Source: CAZWKQ01 sp964634005 (GTDB lineage: Bacteria > Bacteroidota > Bacteroidia > Bacteroidales > JACABE01). Taken from it: a stretch of 64,000 nt of DNA. The position numbers were made by a program, and so were the translations under genes. The stretch is from positions 62,001-126,000 of the forward strand of contig CAZWKQ010000001.1 of the NCBI GenBank assembly GCA_964634005.1. The letters are read 5' to 3'. A model generated the notes under the pieces. That model searched no databases, was not told the DNA's origin, and worked only from the letters and a program-made list of their open reading frames with translations. Shown piece by piece: positions 34,208 through 42,969 of this stretch (the stretch's first letter is position 1; each line of letters opens with the position of its first letter).

Positions 34208-34931
34208 TACCTGATGAAAGTACTTTTTGAAGATATTTTTCAAATCTGGTCTTATTCAAACCGTCCATATAGTTATTGTTGTGCATATCAGTCCCCAAAA
34301 AGTCAATCATATTATTATCGACTAATTTTTCGGCTGTTTTTTTTACAGGAATATCGTAATAACCCGATAAAGAAATTATATTCAACTGAAAGAACACACC
34401 TCTTTCTTTCAATTCTTCTAATTTCTTAAAATTGTTAAACCAATACGAGTATCTTTCGGGGTGAGCAAGGATTACATTATACCCTTCTATCTGAAGGTCA
34501 AAAATAAAGTTTAACAAGTTTGGGTGCGGACTAAAATAAGATAATTCGACCAGAATAAATTTTTTGCCAAACGTTAGAAGATTTTTTGACAATAATTTCT
34601 CGTTGAATTTGTCGTCGAGAAGATATTCGGCTGCTGCAGAAATTTCTATTTGAATATTTTCTTTGGCAAGAGCAAGTTTAAGTTCATTTAGTCCGTTGTT
34701 GATAATTTCGGGAGTATTTTTATAAACTTCTCCTTGAATATGCGGCGTAGTGATAATTTTTGAAAATCCCATTGCAGCCATTTGTTTTATCAGTTCAATA
34801 GACTGGTTTATTGTTGAAGCACCGTCATCAATACCCGGTATTAAATGAGAATGCATATCAGTACCTATAGCATCCAACATTAATGGCTGACTTAATTTTT
34901 TGGAACCAAATAAACTTTCAAAAAAAGGCAT
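34185..34931 (-). CDS. CpsB/CapC-type PHP tyrosine-protein phosphatase
   Basis: A 248-residue PHP-fold metal-dependent phosphatase. Metal ligands are visible in DMHSHLIPGIDDGA, TTPHIQG, AEYLLDD, LAHPERY and GTDMHNNN. In capsule and exopolysaccharide systems such enzymes reverse tyrosine phosphorylation of the chain-length kinase. No polymer export gene is adjacent, but rfbB for dTDP-sugar synthesis lies 14 bases upstream, so a polysaccharide role fits. The 3' end overlaps the shared terminator. Confidence 0.88.
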   Translation of the reverse strand: MPFFESLFGSKKLSQPLMLDAIGTDMHSHLIPGIDDGASTINQSIELIKQMAAMGFSKIITTPHIQGEVYKNTPEIINNGLNELKLALAKENIQIEISAAAEYLLDDKFNEKLLSKNLLTFGKKFILVELSYFSPHPNLLNFIFDLQIEGYNVILAHPERYSYWFNNFKKLEELKERGVFFQLNIISLSGYYDIPVKKTAEKLVDNNMIDFLGTDMHNNNYMDGLNKTRFEKYLQKVLSSGKIRNKEL

Positions 34932-34945
34932 TAAATATATTTTAT

Positions 34946-36001
34946 TTATCTCTTGGAATATTGTTTTTCGTAATAATTCTGATAGTCTCCCGATGTAACT
35001 TCATTTAACCAGTCTTCGTTTGCCAAATACCAATCAACAGTAATTTCCATACCTTCTTCAAACTGCAGTGATGGCTTCCATCCCAACTCTCTTTGTAATT
35101 TTGTAGAATCTATAGCATATCGCAAATCGTGTCCCGCTCTGTCTTTTACGAAAGTGATAAGTTTTTCACTAGTTCCGGGTTCACGGTTTAGTTTTCTATC
35201 CATTATTTTACATAAAGTATGAATAAGGTCAATGTTTTTCCATTCGTTATTACCGCCAATATTGTATGTTTCACCGTTTTTTCCATTATGATAAATCATA
35301 TCAATAGCTCTGGCATGGTCAACAACATAAAGCCAATCCCTTACATTTTCACCTTTTCCGTAAATTGGAATTGGTTTATTATTTTTAATATTGTGAATTG
35401 ATAATGGTAATAACTTTTCAGGAAATTGATATGGACCGTAATTATTCGAGCAATTTGAAATAACTATGGGTAATTTATATGTATGATGATAAGCTCTTAC
35501 GAGATGGTCGGAACTTGCTTTTGATGCCGAATAAGGACTCCTCGGATCATAAGGTGTTTCTTCGGTAAACATGCCTTCCTCGCCTAAAGTGCCATATACT
35601 TCATCGGTAGAGATATGATAGAACCTTTTACCTTCAAAATTATCTTTCCAACTGTTACGTGCTGCATTTAACAAATTGACCGTACCGACAATATTTGTCA
35701 TTATAAACTCCATAGGACTTGCTATCGACCTGTCAACATGCGACTCGGCAGCAAGATGAATAACTCCGTCGAAATTATATTTTGAAAATAAGTTATCTAT
35801 CGCAATTTTATCGACTATATCGATTTTTTCGAATATATAATTCGGTTTGTTTTCAATGTCTTTTAAGTTAGCAAGATTCCCCGCATAAGTCAACTTATCG
35901 AGATTAACAATGGTATAATCCGAATATTTGTTAACAAAATATCTTACTACATGTGAGCCGATAAAGCCCGCTCCTCCTGTTATCAATAATGTTTTTCCCA
36001 T
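34946..36001 (-). CDS. rfbB: dTDP-glucose 4,6-dehydratase
   Basis: Second step of dTDP-rhamnose and related sugar synthesis. A 351-residue SDR protein with the NAD motif GGAGFIGS (residues 8-15), the catalytic YSASK, and STDEVYGTLG holding the Asp-Glu pair of the dehydratase type. rfbA, rfbC and rfbD are not in the window, so the pathway is split. It forms an operon with the CpsB-type phosphatase and has its own -7 element. Confidence 0.94.
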   Translation of the reverse strand: MGKTLLITGGAGFIGSHVVRYFVNKYSDYTIVNLDKLTYAGNLANLKDIENKPNYIFEKIDIVDKIAIDNLFSKYNFDGVIHLAAESHVDRSIASPMEFIMTNIVGTVNLLNAARNSWKDNFEGKRFYHISTDEVYGTLGEEGMFTEETPYDPRSPYSASKASSDHLVRAYHHTYKLPIVISNCSNNYGPYQFPEKLLPLSIHNIKNNKPIPIYGKGENVRDWLYVVDHARAIDMIYHNGKNGETYNIGGNNEWKNIDLIHTLCKIMDRKLNREPGTSEKLITFVKDRAGHDLRYAIDSTKLQRELGWKPSLQFEEGMEITVDWYLANEDWLNEVTSGDYQNYYEKQYSKR

Positions 36002-36027
36002 ACGATTAAATTAATTATATTATTTGG

Positions 36028-36035
36028 CAAATTTA
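36028..36035 (-). promoter_or_regulatory. -7 element for rfbB
   Basis: CAAATTTA on the plus strand (TAAATTTG on the minus strand), 27 bases before the ATG. Confidence 0.55.
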
Positions 36036-36078
36036 AAATTAATTCTTTTTTATTAAACAATTAAAAATATAACTTAGT

Positions 36079-36819
36079 TTATTTTAATTTTAATTCTCTT
36101 AAATACATTTGAATAGTATTTTCTAATCCAAAGTACAGGGCATCGCTTATTAAAGCATGTCCAATAGATACCTCCAATAAATTAGGAATATTTTGAGCAA
36201 AAAATGCCAAGTTATTCAAATCTAAATCGTGGCCGGCATTTATGCCAAGACCAAGCTCATTTGCCTTATTGGCAGCTATAACAAAAGGTTCTATTGCTTT
36301 TTCTTTATTTATATGATAATTTTTTGCATAACTTTCGGTATAAAGTTCAATTCTGTCAGTTCCTGTATCAACTGCTGCCTTAATCATTTCCAAATCAGTT
36401 TCAATGAAAATTGATGTCCTAATACCAAAACTTTTAAAATAACTTATTACTTCTTTTAAAAACGAAGCATTAGTTATTGTGTCCCATCCTGCATTTGAAG
36501 TTAACGCATCGGGTGGATCGGGGACTAAAGTAACTTGTGCAGGAATTACTTCGGTAACCAAATTAATAAAATTTACTGAAGGGTATCCTTCAATATTAAA
36601 CTCTGTGGTCAATAATGGCTTAAGTTGTCTTACATCGCTATATTTTATATGTCTTTCATCGGGGCGAGGATGAACAGTTATTCCCTGAGCTCCGAACCTT
36701 TCACAGTCGAGGGCTGCTTTTACGACATCAGGAATATTACCTCCGCGAGCATTCCGCAAAGTAGCTATTTTATTTATATTTACGCTTAATTTTGTTGATA
36801 CTTCTTGATTTAAACCCAT
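36079..36819 (-). CDS. pdxJ: Pyridoxine 5'-phosphate synthase
   Basis: Condenses aminoacetone phosphate and deoxyxylulose phosphate into pyridoxine 5'-phosphate; its DXP substrate is the product of dxs in this window. The 246-residue TIM barrel carries NINKIATLRNARGG, the HPRPDERHI motif with catalytic His and Arg, a catalytic Glu in NIEGYPS, and GINAGHDLDLNNL. Length is normal. It is a single gene with its own -7 element at 36842. Confidence 0.95.
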   Translation of the reverse strand: MGLNQEVSTKLSVNINKIATLRNARGGNIPDVVKAALDCERFGAQGITVHPRPDERHIKYSDVRQLKPLLTTEFNIEGYPSVNFINLVTEVIPAQVTLVPDPPDALTSNAGWDTITNASFLKEVISYFKSFGIRTSIFIETDLEMIKAAVDTGTDRIELYTESYAKNYHINKEKAIEPFVIAANKANELGLGINAGHDLDLNNLAFFAQNIPNLLEVSIGHALISDALYFGLENTIQMYLRELKLK

Positions 36820-36841
36820 TTATTATTTATTATTTTATTTA

Positions 36842-36849
36842 CAAAAGTA
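36842..36849 (-). promoter_or_regulatory. -7 element for pdxJ
   Basis: CAAAAGTA on the plus strand (TACTTTTG on the minus strand), 23 bases before the ATG. Confidence 0.55.
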
Positions 36850-36949
36850 CTAAAATTCCTTATGCTATGTCCTTTTTATTCTCAATTTGTTCAATGTTGT
36901 AAAATAAGGTCAAATGAATTTCAAATAAAATTTCTATGCAAAATAGTTG

Positions 36950-36957
36950 TAAATTTG
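36950..36957 (+). promoter_or_regulatory. -7 element for the rRNA pseudouridine synthase
   Basis: TAAATTTG, 23 bases before the ATG. Confidence 0.55.
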
Positions 36958-36979
36958 CAAATTAATTAATTACAAGGTA

Positions 36980-38044
36980 ATGGAAAAAAATAAAGATTTT
37001 AAAAAGTCGAAAAAAACTGATAACACCGGAACGAAGAAAACATCAAACAAAAATTTATCAGAAAAAAATAAAAAACGAACCAATTTCAATAAAAAAGACG
37101 ATTTAAAAGATAGAAAAGACTTTTCTAAAAACAACAAAAGAACAAATACTAAATCGGAACATCTAAAAATTTCAAAATTTAAACCCGAACTCAAAACGAA
37201 GGAAAATACTGACTATAATAAAGAATCACAAATACGAACAAAACTAGATTTACCAAGGCGTAAACGTCCGCAACGCTCTCCGATTTTGGAGTTGAAAGAT
37301 TTTAAAGACAGTAACAGAGATATTTTCGAAAAACCAATAAGATTAAATAAATACATAGCAAATTCGGGTATATGCTCACGTAGGGAAGCCGATCAATTAA
37401 TTATCAGCGGTGCTATTTCGATAAACGGGAACATTGTTACAGAACTTGGAACCAAAGTAAATCCCGGAGATATAGTGCAATATGGAGGAGAAACACTTGT
37501 AAACGAAAAGAAAAGGTACGTATTACTCAATAAACCAAAAGGCTATATTACTACTACTGACGATCCGCAAGAAAGACGCACTGTAATGGCTCTGGTTAAA
37601 GATGCTTGCAAAGAAAGAATTTACCCTGTCGGACGTCTTGACAGAAATACTACAGGATTGCTATTATTTACAAATGACGGAGAATTAGCTAAAAAACTAA
37701 CTCACCCTAAACATGGGGCTCAAAAAATATATCATGTCGAACTCGACAAACCTTTGTCAAAAGCTGATATGGAAGCTATTGCAAACGGCTTGGAACTGGA
37801 AGACGGAATAGCCCAAGTTGACGAAATTGCTTATGTAGAACAAAGTAAAACAAAAAAAGAAATTGGAATTGAAATACATTCAGGGAAAAACAGAATAATA
37901 AGAAGAATTTTCGAGAAACTTGGTTACGAAGTAGTTAAACTCGACAGAGTTATGTTTGCCGGACTTACCAAAAAAAACATTTCAAGAGGAATGTGGCGTT
38001 TTCTTGACGAGAAAGAAGTAGCTGCTTTAAAAATGCTTAAGTAG
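36980..38044 (+). CDS. rluB: rRNA pseudouridine synthase, RsuA/RluB family, with basic N-terminal extension
   Basis: A 354-residue protein. Residues 1-118 are low-complexity and rich in Lys, Asn, Asp and Thr, probably disordered and RNA-binding. The S4 domain follows (IRLNKYIANSGICSRREADQLI, about 119-165), then the pseudouridine synthase domain with the catalytic Asp in GRLDRNTTGLLLFT and the IHSGKNRIIRRIF motif. Family members modify 23S or 16S rRNA; the exact site and so the symbol are tentative. Basic tails of this kind are common in Bacteroidota copies. Confidence 0.88.
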   Translation: MEKNKDFKKSKKTDNTGTKKTSNKNLSEKNKKRTNFNKKDDLKDRKDFSKNNKRTNTKSEHLKISKFKPELKTKENTDYNKESQIRTKLDLPRRKRPQRSPILELKDFKDSNRDIFEKPIRLNKYIANSGICSRREADQLIISGAISINGNIVTELGTKVNPGDIVQYGGETLVNEKKRYVLLNKPKGYITTTDDPQERRTVMALVKDACKERIYPVGRLDRNTTGLLLFTNDGELAKKLTHPKHGAQKIYHVELDKPLSKADMEAIANGLELEDGIAQVDEIAYVEQSKTKKEIGIEIHSGKNRIIRRIFEKLGYEVVKLDRVMFAGLTKKNISRGMWRFLDEKEVAALKMLK

Positions 38045-38191
38045 CATAATATTAATGTTTTACTATCATAATTACTTTTTATTTTTTTTAAACACCGGAG
38101 TAATTTTCTTTTAACAAGAAATTTAAAAGATGATTATTTGCAATAAATTTTGAAATTTGTAAGTTTATCTAAAGTTATTTCTTAATCATAC

Positions 38192-40840
38192 ATGGTTAGT
38201 AAACTTAAATTAAACAAATCTCTTAAATTGGCATTTAAAATACTATTAAGTGCAATTTTAATCTTAATTATTTCTCTTTCGGTTTTAATTTTAGGAATCT
38301 ACAACAATCACAGCAGTATAAAGAAATTAATCATTAACGAACTAAACAAGTCGCTTCAAACCGAAATTTCTGTTAAAGATATTACTTTTTCAGTTTTTGA
38401 AAACTTTCCTAACGTTTCTTTTAACTTCAAAGGCATAATTGCAAAAGACGCTACAAATGAAATAAAAAAAGGCAATTTACTCGTTGCTGATAATATTTCA
38501 ATAGAATTTAATTTGTGGGACATTTACAACAAAAAGTACATTATTAAAAAAATTAACGTAAAAAGAGCAAAAATTATATTAAAAGTTGATAATCAAGGAA
38601 ATGACAATTTTCATTTTTGGAAGTCAGATAAAAATATTTCAAAAAAACAACTATCGTTTAATTTAAAAAACATTTCTTTTAATAATACAGAGCTAATATA
38701 TGTAAACAGTGCAATACACCAGTACTACAACATAAATCTAATAAATGTAAAATCAAGGTTTTACTCTGCTGAAAATTTGAATAAATTTAAACTGAGCGGA
38801 AATATATTATTGAATACATTTCAATCAGAAGATATTGTATATTTCAGTACCCGAAATGTAAACTTATCAATTAAAGCAAGTATAGACGAAAATTTAAAAA
38901 ATATCAGAATCGAAAAAAGTTCATTCGATTTCGATAAAAGTGCTTATATTATTGAAGGTAATATAGGCTACGGTAAAAAAAATCAGATTGTTGACATTTC
39001 ATTTAAAGGGAAAAATATCCGACTTGTTCAAATATTGGAAAATCTACCTGAAAATTTAAAGACCAATTTATCACAATATAAAAGTAAAGGAATTTTTGAT
39101 ATAAATATTAAAATCGATGGTCTTTACGGAGGGCTGAATATCCCTGATGTTAACGCATCTTTTAAATTAAATGACGGCGAATTTTATTACCCCGGAAACA
39201 AGGTAAAAATGGCAAATATACAATTGGAGGGCAACTTCAATAATGGGAAAAAATCAAATTCTCGCAAAAATCAATTAAATATAAGCAAGATAAGCGGTAA
39301 AATTGACAATAGTTTGTTTTATGGCAGTTTCAGTATAACAGATTTCAGCAATCCTTTACTAAATAGTAATATAAACGGAAGGATAAATCTTAACGATTTA
39401 TATATTTTTTTGGGAAATAACCCTTTTAAATCATTAAGCGGATTAATTGACATAAACATTCAGTATGGCGGACTACTTAATCAAACCGCACTAAAAGCCG
39501 AAACTATTATTAAAAGTAATACAAGCGGCAGTATAGAACTTAAGGATGTATCATTTCAGTTAAAAAACGACGAAAAAAGATTTGAAAATATTAATAGCAG
39601 CCTTACTTTTAAGAATAATAATCTGCAAATCAATAAACTAATTGGAAAAATTAATAGTAGCGATATTGATATAAAAGGTTATATCGAAAATTTAATACCC
39701 TTCTTACTTTTGAATAATCAAAATCTTTCAATTAATGCAGAGTTAATATCAAAAAAGCTGATTCTTGATGACTTACTTACAAAAGTTTCGGGTGAAAAAC
39801 ATTTTGTCTTTAGTTTTAACCCAAAAATAAATGCTAATCTAAAACTGAATTTTGAAAACTTTGCCTTTCAAGGTTTTAATGCCAATAATTTATCCGGCAA
39901 ATTAACATCATCAAATAATACTCTCCTATTTGAAAACCTTCAAATGAATACATTGGGAGGTAAAATAAATGGCAACCTGTTTATTGACGGGCAACTACAA
40001 AGTAAATTACTCATTACCTGCGATGTTAATACAGAATCAGTAAATACAAAAAAATTATTCACAGTTTTCAACAATTTTGGGCAAAAAAGCTTAACCCATG
40101 AAAATATTGACGGAGATTTAACTTCAAATATACAATTTGCGGCATATTTCAGTCCAGAATTAAATATTGATAAAAAAAGTATATGGTCGAAAATTCAATT
40201 AAAAATTGAAAACGGTAAACTTACAGAATATAAGCCCCTTCAAAAACTATCAAAATACGTTAATGAAGAAGATCTGAAGAATGTTTCATTTAAAACTATA
40301 GAAAATTCCATATTTATAAACGATGAAGTTGTTTATATTCCTTCAATGGAAATAAAATCAAGTGCTTTGAATTTATCAATATCCGGGAAACACCAGTTTA
40401 ACAATCAAATTGAATATAGAGTCAACATATTATTATCCGAACTGCTGTCGAAAAAGCGAAAAATGCGAAAACAGCAACGAATTAAGCAACAGGAAGAGTT
40501 TGGATACGAAGAAGATGACGGCCTTGGCAGAACAAAAATTTTTATTAAAATCACAGGAACTATTGATAACCCGATTTTTAGTTATGATACAAAAAGTCTT
40601 AAAGAAAAAATTTTTAATGATTTAAAAATTGAAAAATCAAATTTGAAAAATATTCTAAAAGAAGAATTTAAATGGACAAAAAAAGACTCATCAGATATTT
40701 TATTCGAACAAAGGCTAAGGCAGCAGGAAAAAGGAAAGTTTGTTATCGACTGGGATGAAACAAAAACAGAAACAAATAAAATCAAAAAAAATGATACAAT
40801 AATACCTTCCGGTGTAAAAGTAAAATGGGATGAAGATTAA
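38192..40840 (+). CDS. AsmA-like inner-membrane-anchored envelope protein
   Basis: An 882-residue protein with one N-terminal membrane anchor (about residues 15-36) and a long beta-rich periplasmic body of the AsmA type, including SLQTEISVKDITFSVFENFPNVSFNF near the start and the C-terminal repeat region (IKIENGKLTEYKPLQKLSKYV, NLSISGKHQFNNQI). AsmA-like proteins form bridge-like grooves implicated in lipid transport between membranes. The Lys-rich C-terminal tail after about residue 770 is predicted to be polar. It is the only gene between two intergenic regions, so it is probably a single transcript. Confidence 0.8.
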   Translation: MVSKLKLNKSLKLAFKILLSAILILIISLSVLILGIYNNHSSIKKLIINELNKSLQTEISVKDITFSVFENFPNVSFNFKGIIAKDATNEIKKGNLLVADNISIEFNLWDIYNKKYIIKKINVKRAKIILKVDNQGNDNFHFWKSDKNISKKQLSFNLKNISFNNTELIYVNSAIHQYYNINLINVKSRFYSAENLNKFKLSGNILLNTFQSEDIVYFSTRNVNLSIKASIDENLKNIRIEKSSFDFDKSAYIIEGNIGYGKKNQIVDISFKGKNIRLVQILENLPENLKTNLSQYKSKGIFDINIKIDGLYGGLNIPDVNASFKLNDGEFYYPGNKVKMANIQLEGNFNNGKKSNSRKNQLNISKISGKIDNSLFYGSFSITDFSNPLLNSNINGRINLNDLYIFLGNNPFKSLSGLIDINIQYGGLLNQTALKAETIIKSNTSGSIELKDVSFQLKNDEKRFENINSSLTFKNNNLQINKLIGKINSSDIDIKGYIENLIPFLLLNNQNLSINAELISKKLILDDLLTKVSGEKHFVFSFNPKINANLKLNFENFAFQGFNANNLSGKLTSSNNTLLFENLQMNTLGGKINGNLFIDGQLQSKLLITCDVNTESVNTKKLFTVFNNFGQKSLTHENIDGDLTSNIQFAAYFSPELNIDKKSIWSKIQLKIENGKLTEYKPLQKLSKYVNEEDLKNVSFKTIENSIFINDEVVYIPSMEIKSSALNLSISGKHQFNNQIEYRVNILLSELLSKKRKMRKQQRIKQQEEFGYEEDDGLGRTKIFIKITGTIDNPIFSYDTKSLKEKIFNDLKIEKSNLKNILKEEFKWTKKDSSDILFEQRLRQQEKGKFVIDWDETKTETNKIKKNDTIIPSGVKVKWDED

Positions 40841-40845
40841 CATAA

Positions 40846-40870
40846 AAATTCGGATGATAAATCTGAATTT
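40846..40870 (+). terminator. Possible terminator hairpin after the AsmA-like gene
   Basis: AAATTCGGAT (40846-40855), loop GATAA, ATCTGAATTT (40861-40870); one G-T pair. No strong T-run follows, so this is tentative. Confidence 0.4.
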
Positions 40871-40961
40871 AATAAAATCAATTCCCAGCAATTTTCCTGA
40901 TTAAAAAATAAAAATAAAGTTAAAAAGACTTTCACGGCATTAAAAAATAAAAAAATATTTG

Positions 40962-40969
40962 TAGGTTTG
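40962..40969 (+). promoter_or_regulatory. -7 element for the C69 dipeptidase gene
   Basis: TAGGTTTG, 35 bases before the ATG at 41005. It overlaps an upstream in-frame GTG at 40969, ruling that start out. Confidence 0.6.
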
Positions 40970-41004
40970 TGGCACGAAATATTAATCAACACAATAAAAT
41001 AAGT

Positions 41005-42756
41005 ATGAATAAACTAAAAGCGATTTTATTAATTTTAATGCTGACAATAATTGTTGGATTTTATAACAATTTATCGGCATGTACAAATTTTCTGATTACA
41101 AAAGGAGCATCAAAGGACGGCTCAACAATGATTACTTATGCAGCCGATTCTCACACTTTGTATGGAGAGCTGTATTATCGTCCTGCAAAAGATTATCCTG
41201 CAGGAACAATGATGGATATTGTTGAATGGGATACCGGTAAACCATTAGGTAAAATAAAACAGGTATTGCACACATACAGCGTTGTTGGTAATATGAATGA
41301 ATATCAGGTTGCAATCGGAGAAACAACTTACGGTGGTCGTGAAGAATTGCGTGATACAACTGCAATAATGGATTACGGAAGTTTGATGTATGTTGCATTA
41401 CAACGTTCGAAAACCGCACGCGAAGCTATAAAAGTAATGGCTGAACTTGTTGCAGAATATGGATATCACAGTACAGGAGAATCTTTTTCGGTTTCAGATC
41501 CAAACGAAGTATGGATTTTTGAAATGATTGGCAAAGGGTCTCCGGTTTATGATAAAAACGGGAAAATTGATTTTTCACGCTATAGCAAAGGAGCAGTATG
41601 GGTTGCCCGTAGAATCCCCGACGGCTATATTTCAGGTCATGCAAACCATGCCAGAATAACAACATTTCCTCTGGAAAACGGCAAAACATCAATTTCTAGC
41701 AAAAATTTGGCAAAAATTTTTAATCCCGAAGTAGAAACAGTTTATGCTTACGACGTTATTAGTTTTGCAAGACAGAAAAAGTACTTTAACGGGAAAGACA
41801 ATGAATTTAGTTTCTCTGACGTATATGCTCCTGTTGATTTCAGCAGTGCCCGTTTTAGTGAAGCAAGAGTATGGGCTGGCTTTAATAAAGTTAATAGCGA
41901 AATGGGCAAATATCTCGATTATGCATTGGGCGAAAATCTTAAAAACCGTATGCCGCTATGGATAAAACCCGACAAAAAACTTTCGCTCGAAGATGTTTAT
42001 AGTATGATGAGAGATCATTATGAGGGAACTCCGCTTGATATGACTAAAGACCTCGGAGCCGGTCCTTACGAGTGCGGCTATCGCTGGCGTCCTCTTACAT
42101 GGAAAGTTGACGGCGTAACTTATTTAAACGAAAGAGCCATTTCTACTCAACAAACAGGCTTCTCTTTCGTTGCTCAATCGCGTTCATGGCTTCCTAATCC
42201 TATTGGAGGTATTTTGTGGTTTGGTGTCGACGATACATACAGTACCGTTTATGTTCCTATGTATTGCGGAATTACAAAGGTTCCTCATTCTTTCGCCGAA
42301 GGCAACGGAAGTATGCTAAAATATTCACCAACATCAGCTTTCTGGATTTTTAATCAAGTTTCTAATTTCTGCTACTCTAGATACAATGTAATGATTAAAG
42401 ATGTTATAAAAGTTCAATCGGAACTTGAAAAACGTTTTATTGATGCAGTTTTAGCTACCGACAAAAAAGCCGAAGAACTCTATAAAACAGATAAAGAAAA
42501 AGCTATAAACTTAATTACTGACTTTTCGGTTAATCAAGGTAATACTGCTTTCAGAAAATGGAAAGAATTGTATGAATATTTGCTGGTAAAATACATTGAC
42601 GGAAATATCAAAAAAGAAGAAAACGGGAAATTTATTAACAACGGTTATACTCAACCTGCTTTCCCAAGTCAACCAGGCTATCCCGAATGGTATTTGAAAA
42701 AAATAGTTGAATCAACGGGAAACAAATTAAAAGTTAAAGGAGAAGCAAGTCATTAA
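41005..42756 (+). CDS. Secreted C69-family dipeptidase
   Basis: An Ntn-hydrolase peptidase of 583 residues. The signal peptide ends at Ala25, so cleavage exposes Cys26 of CTNFLITKGASKDGS as the N-terminal nucleophile. Further family strings are EWDTGKPLGKIKQ, VAIGETTYGGREEL and GESFSVSDPNEVWIFEMIGKG. The ATG at 41005 is preferred over the in-frame GTG at 40969, since that codon lies in the promoter element. It likely degrades peptides in the periplasm. A single gene with its own terminator. Confidence 0.9.
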   Translation: MNKLKAILLILMLTIIVGFYNNLSACTNFLITKGASKDGSTMITYAADSHTLYGELYYRPAKDYPAGTMMDIVEWDTGKPLGKIKQVLHTYSVVGNMNEYQVAIGETTYGGREELRDTTAIMDYGSLMYVALQRSKTAREAIKVMAELVAEYGYHSTGESFSVSDPNEVWIFEMIGKGSPVYDKNGKIDFSRYSKGAVWVARRIPDGYISGHANHARITTFPLENGKTSISSKNLAKIFNPEVETVYAYDVISFARQKKYFNGKDNEFSFSDVYAPVDFSSARFSEARVWAGFNKVNSEMGKYLDYALGENLKNRMPLWIKPDKKLSLEDVYSMMRDHYEGTPLDMTKDLGAGPYECGYRWRPLTWKVDGVTYLNERAISTQQTGFSFVAQSRSWLPNPIGGILWFGVDDTYSTVYVPMYCGITKVPHSFAEGNGSMLKYSPTSAFWIFNQVSNFCYSRYNVMIKDVIKVQSELEKRFIDAVLATDKKAEELYKTDKEKAINLITDFSVNQGNTAFRKWKELYEYLLVKYIDGNIKKEENGKFINNGYTQPAFPSQPGYPEWYLKKIVESTGNKLKVKGEASH

Positions 42757-42773
42757 TAATTTTTGATTTATTA

Positions 42774-42808
42774 TAAAAAAAGCCAACAAATAATCGTTGG
42801 CTTTTTTT
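42774..42808 (+). terminator. Rho-independent terminator
   Basis: AGCCAAC (42781-42787) and GTTGGCT (42796-42802), A-run before and seven T after. Confidence 0.9.
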
Positions 42809-42847
42809 ATTTTTGAGAAAAAATTAACGAAAATTAATCAATAGAAG

Positions 42848-42905
42848 AAGTATCTTCATGTTACAGAACTTCTATCGATTAGTTGGGATAAGACCGTTTA
42901 GAAAT
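42848..42905. repeat. Intergenic repeat copy A
   Basis: The left part (AAGTAT, then TTACAGAACTTCT at 42861-42873) matches copy C at 28722. The right part (ATTAGTTGGGATAAGACCG, then TTTAGAA, 42879-42903) matches copy B at 45271. It lies just before the ABC ATPase promoter. Confidence 0.5.
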
Positions 42906-42907
42906 CT

Positions 42908-42915
42908 TACTTTTG
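42908..42915 (+). promoter_or_regulatory. -7 element for the ABC ATPase gene
   Basis: TACTTTTG, 55 bases before the ATG. Confidence 0.55.
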
Positions 42916-42969
42916 AATAAGTACAAAAAGTATTGATTTTTAACACGATTATAATAAAAAAACATTCTG

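Noticed and set aside
34148..34429. Short plus-strand frame directly after mutA that might be a mutB remnant
   Set aside because: It is antisense to the CpsB-type phosphatase and its translation has no mutase similarity.
40969..41004. GTG start extending the C69 dipeptidase by 12 residues
   Set aside because: The GTG overlaps the TAGGTTTG promoter element, and the ATG at 41005 gives a proper signal peptide.
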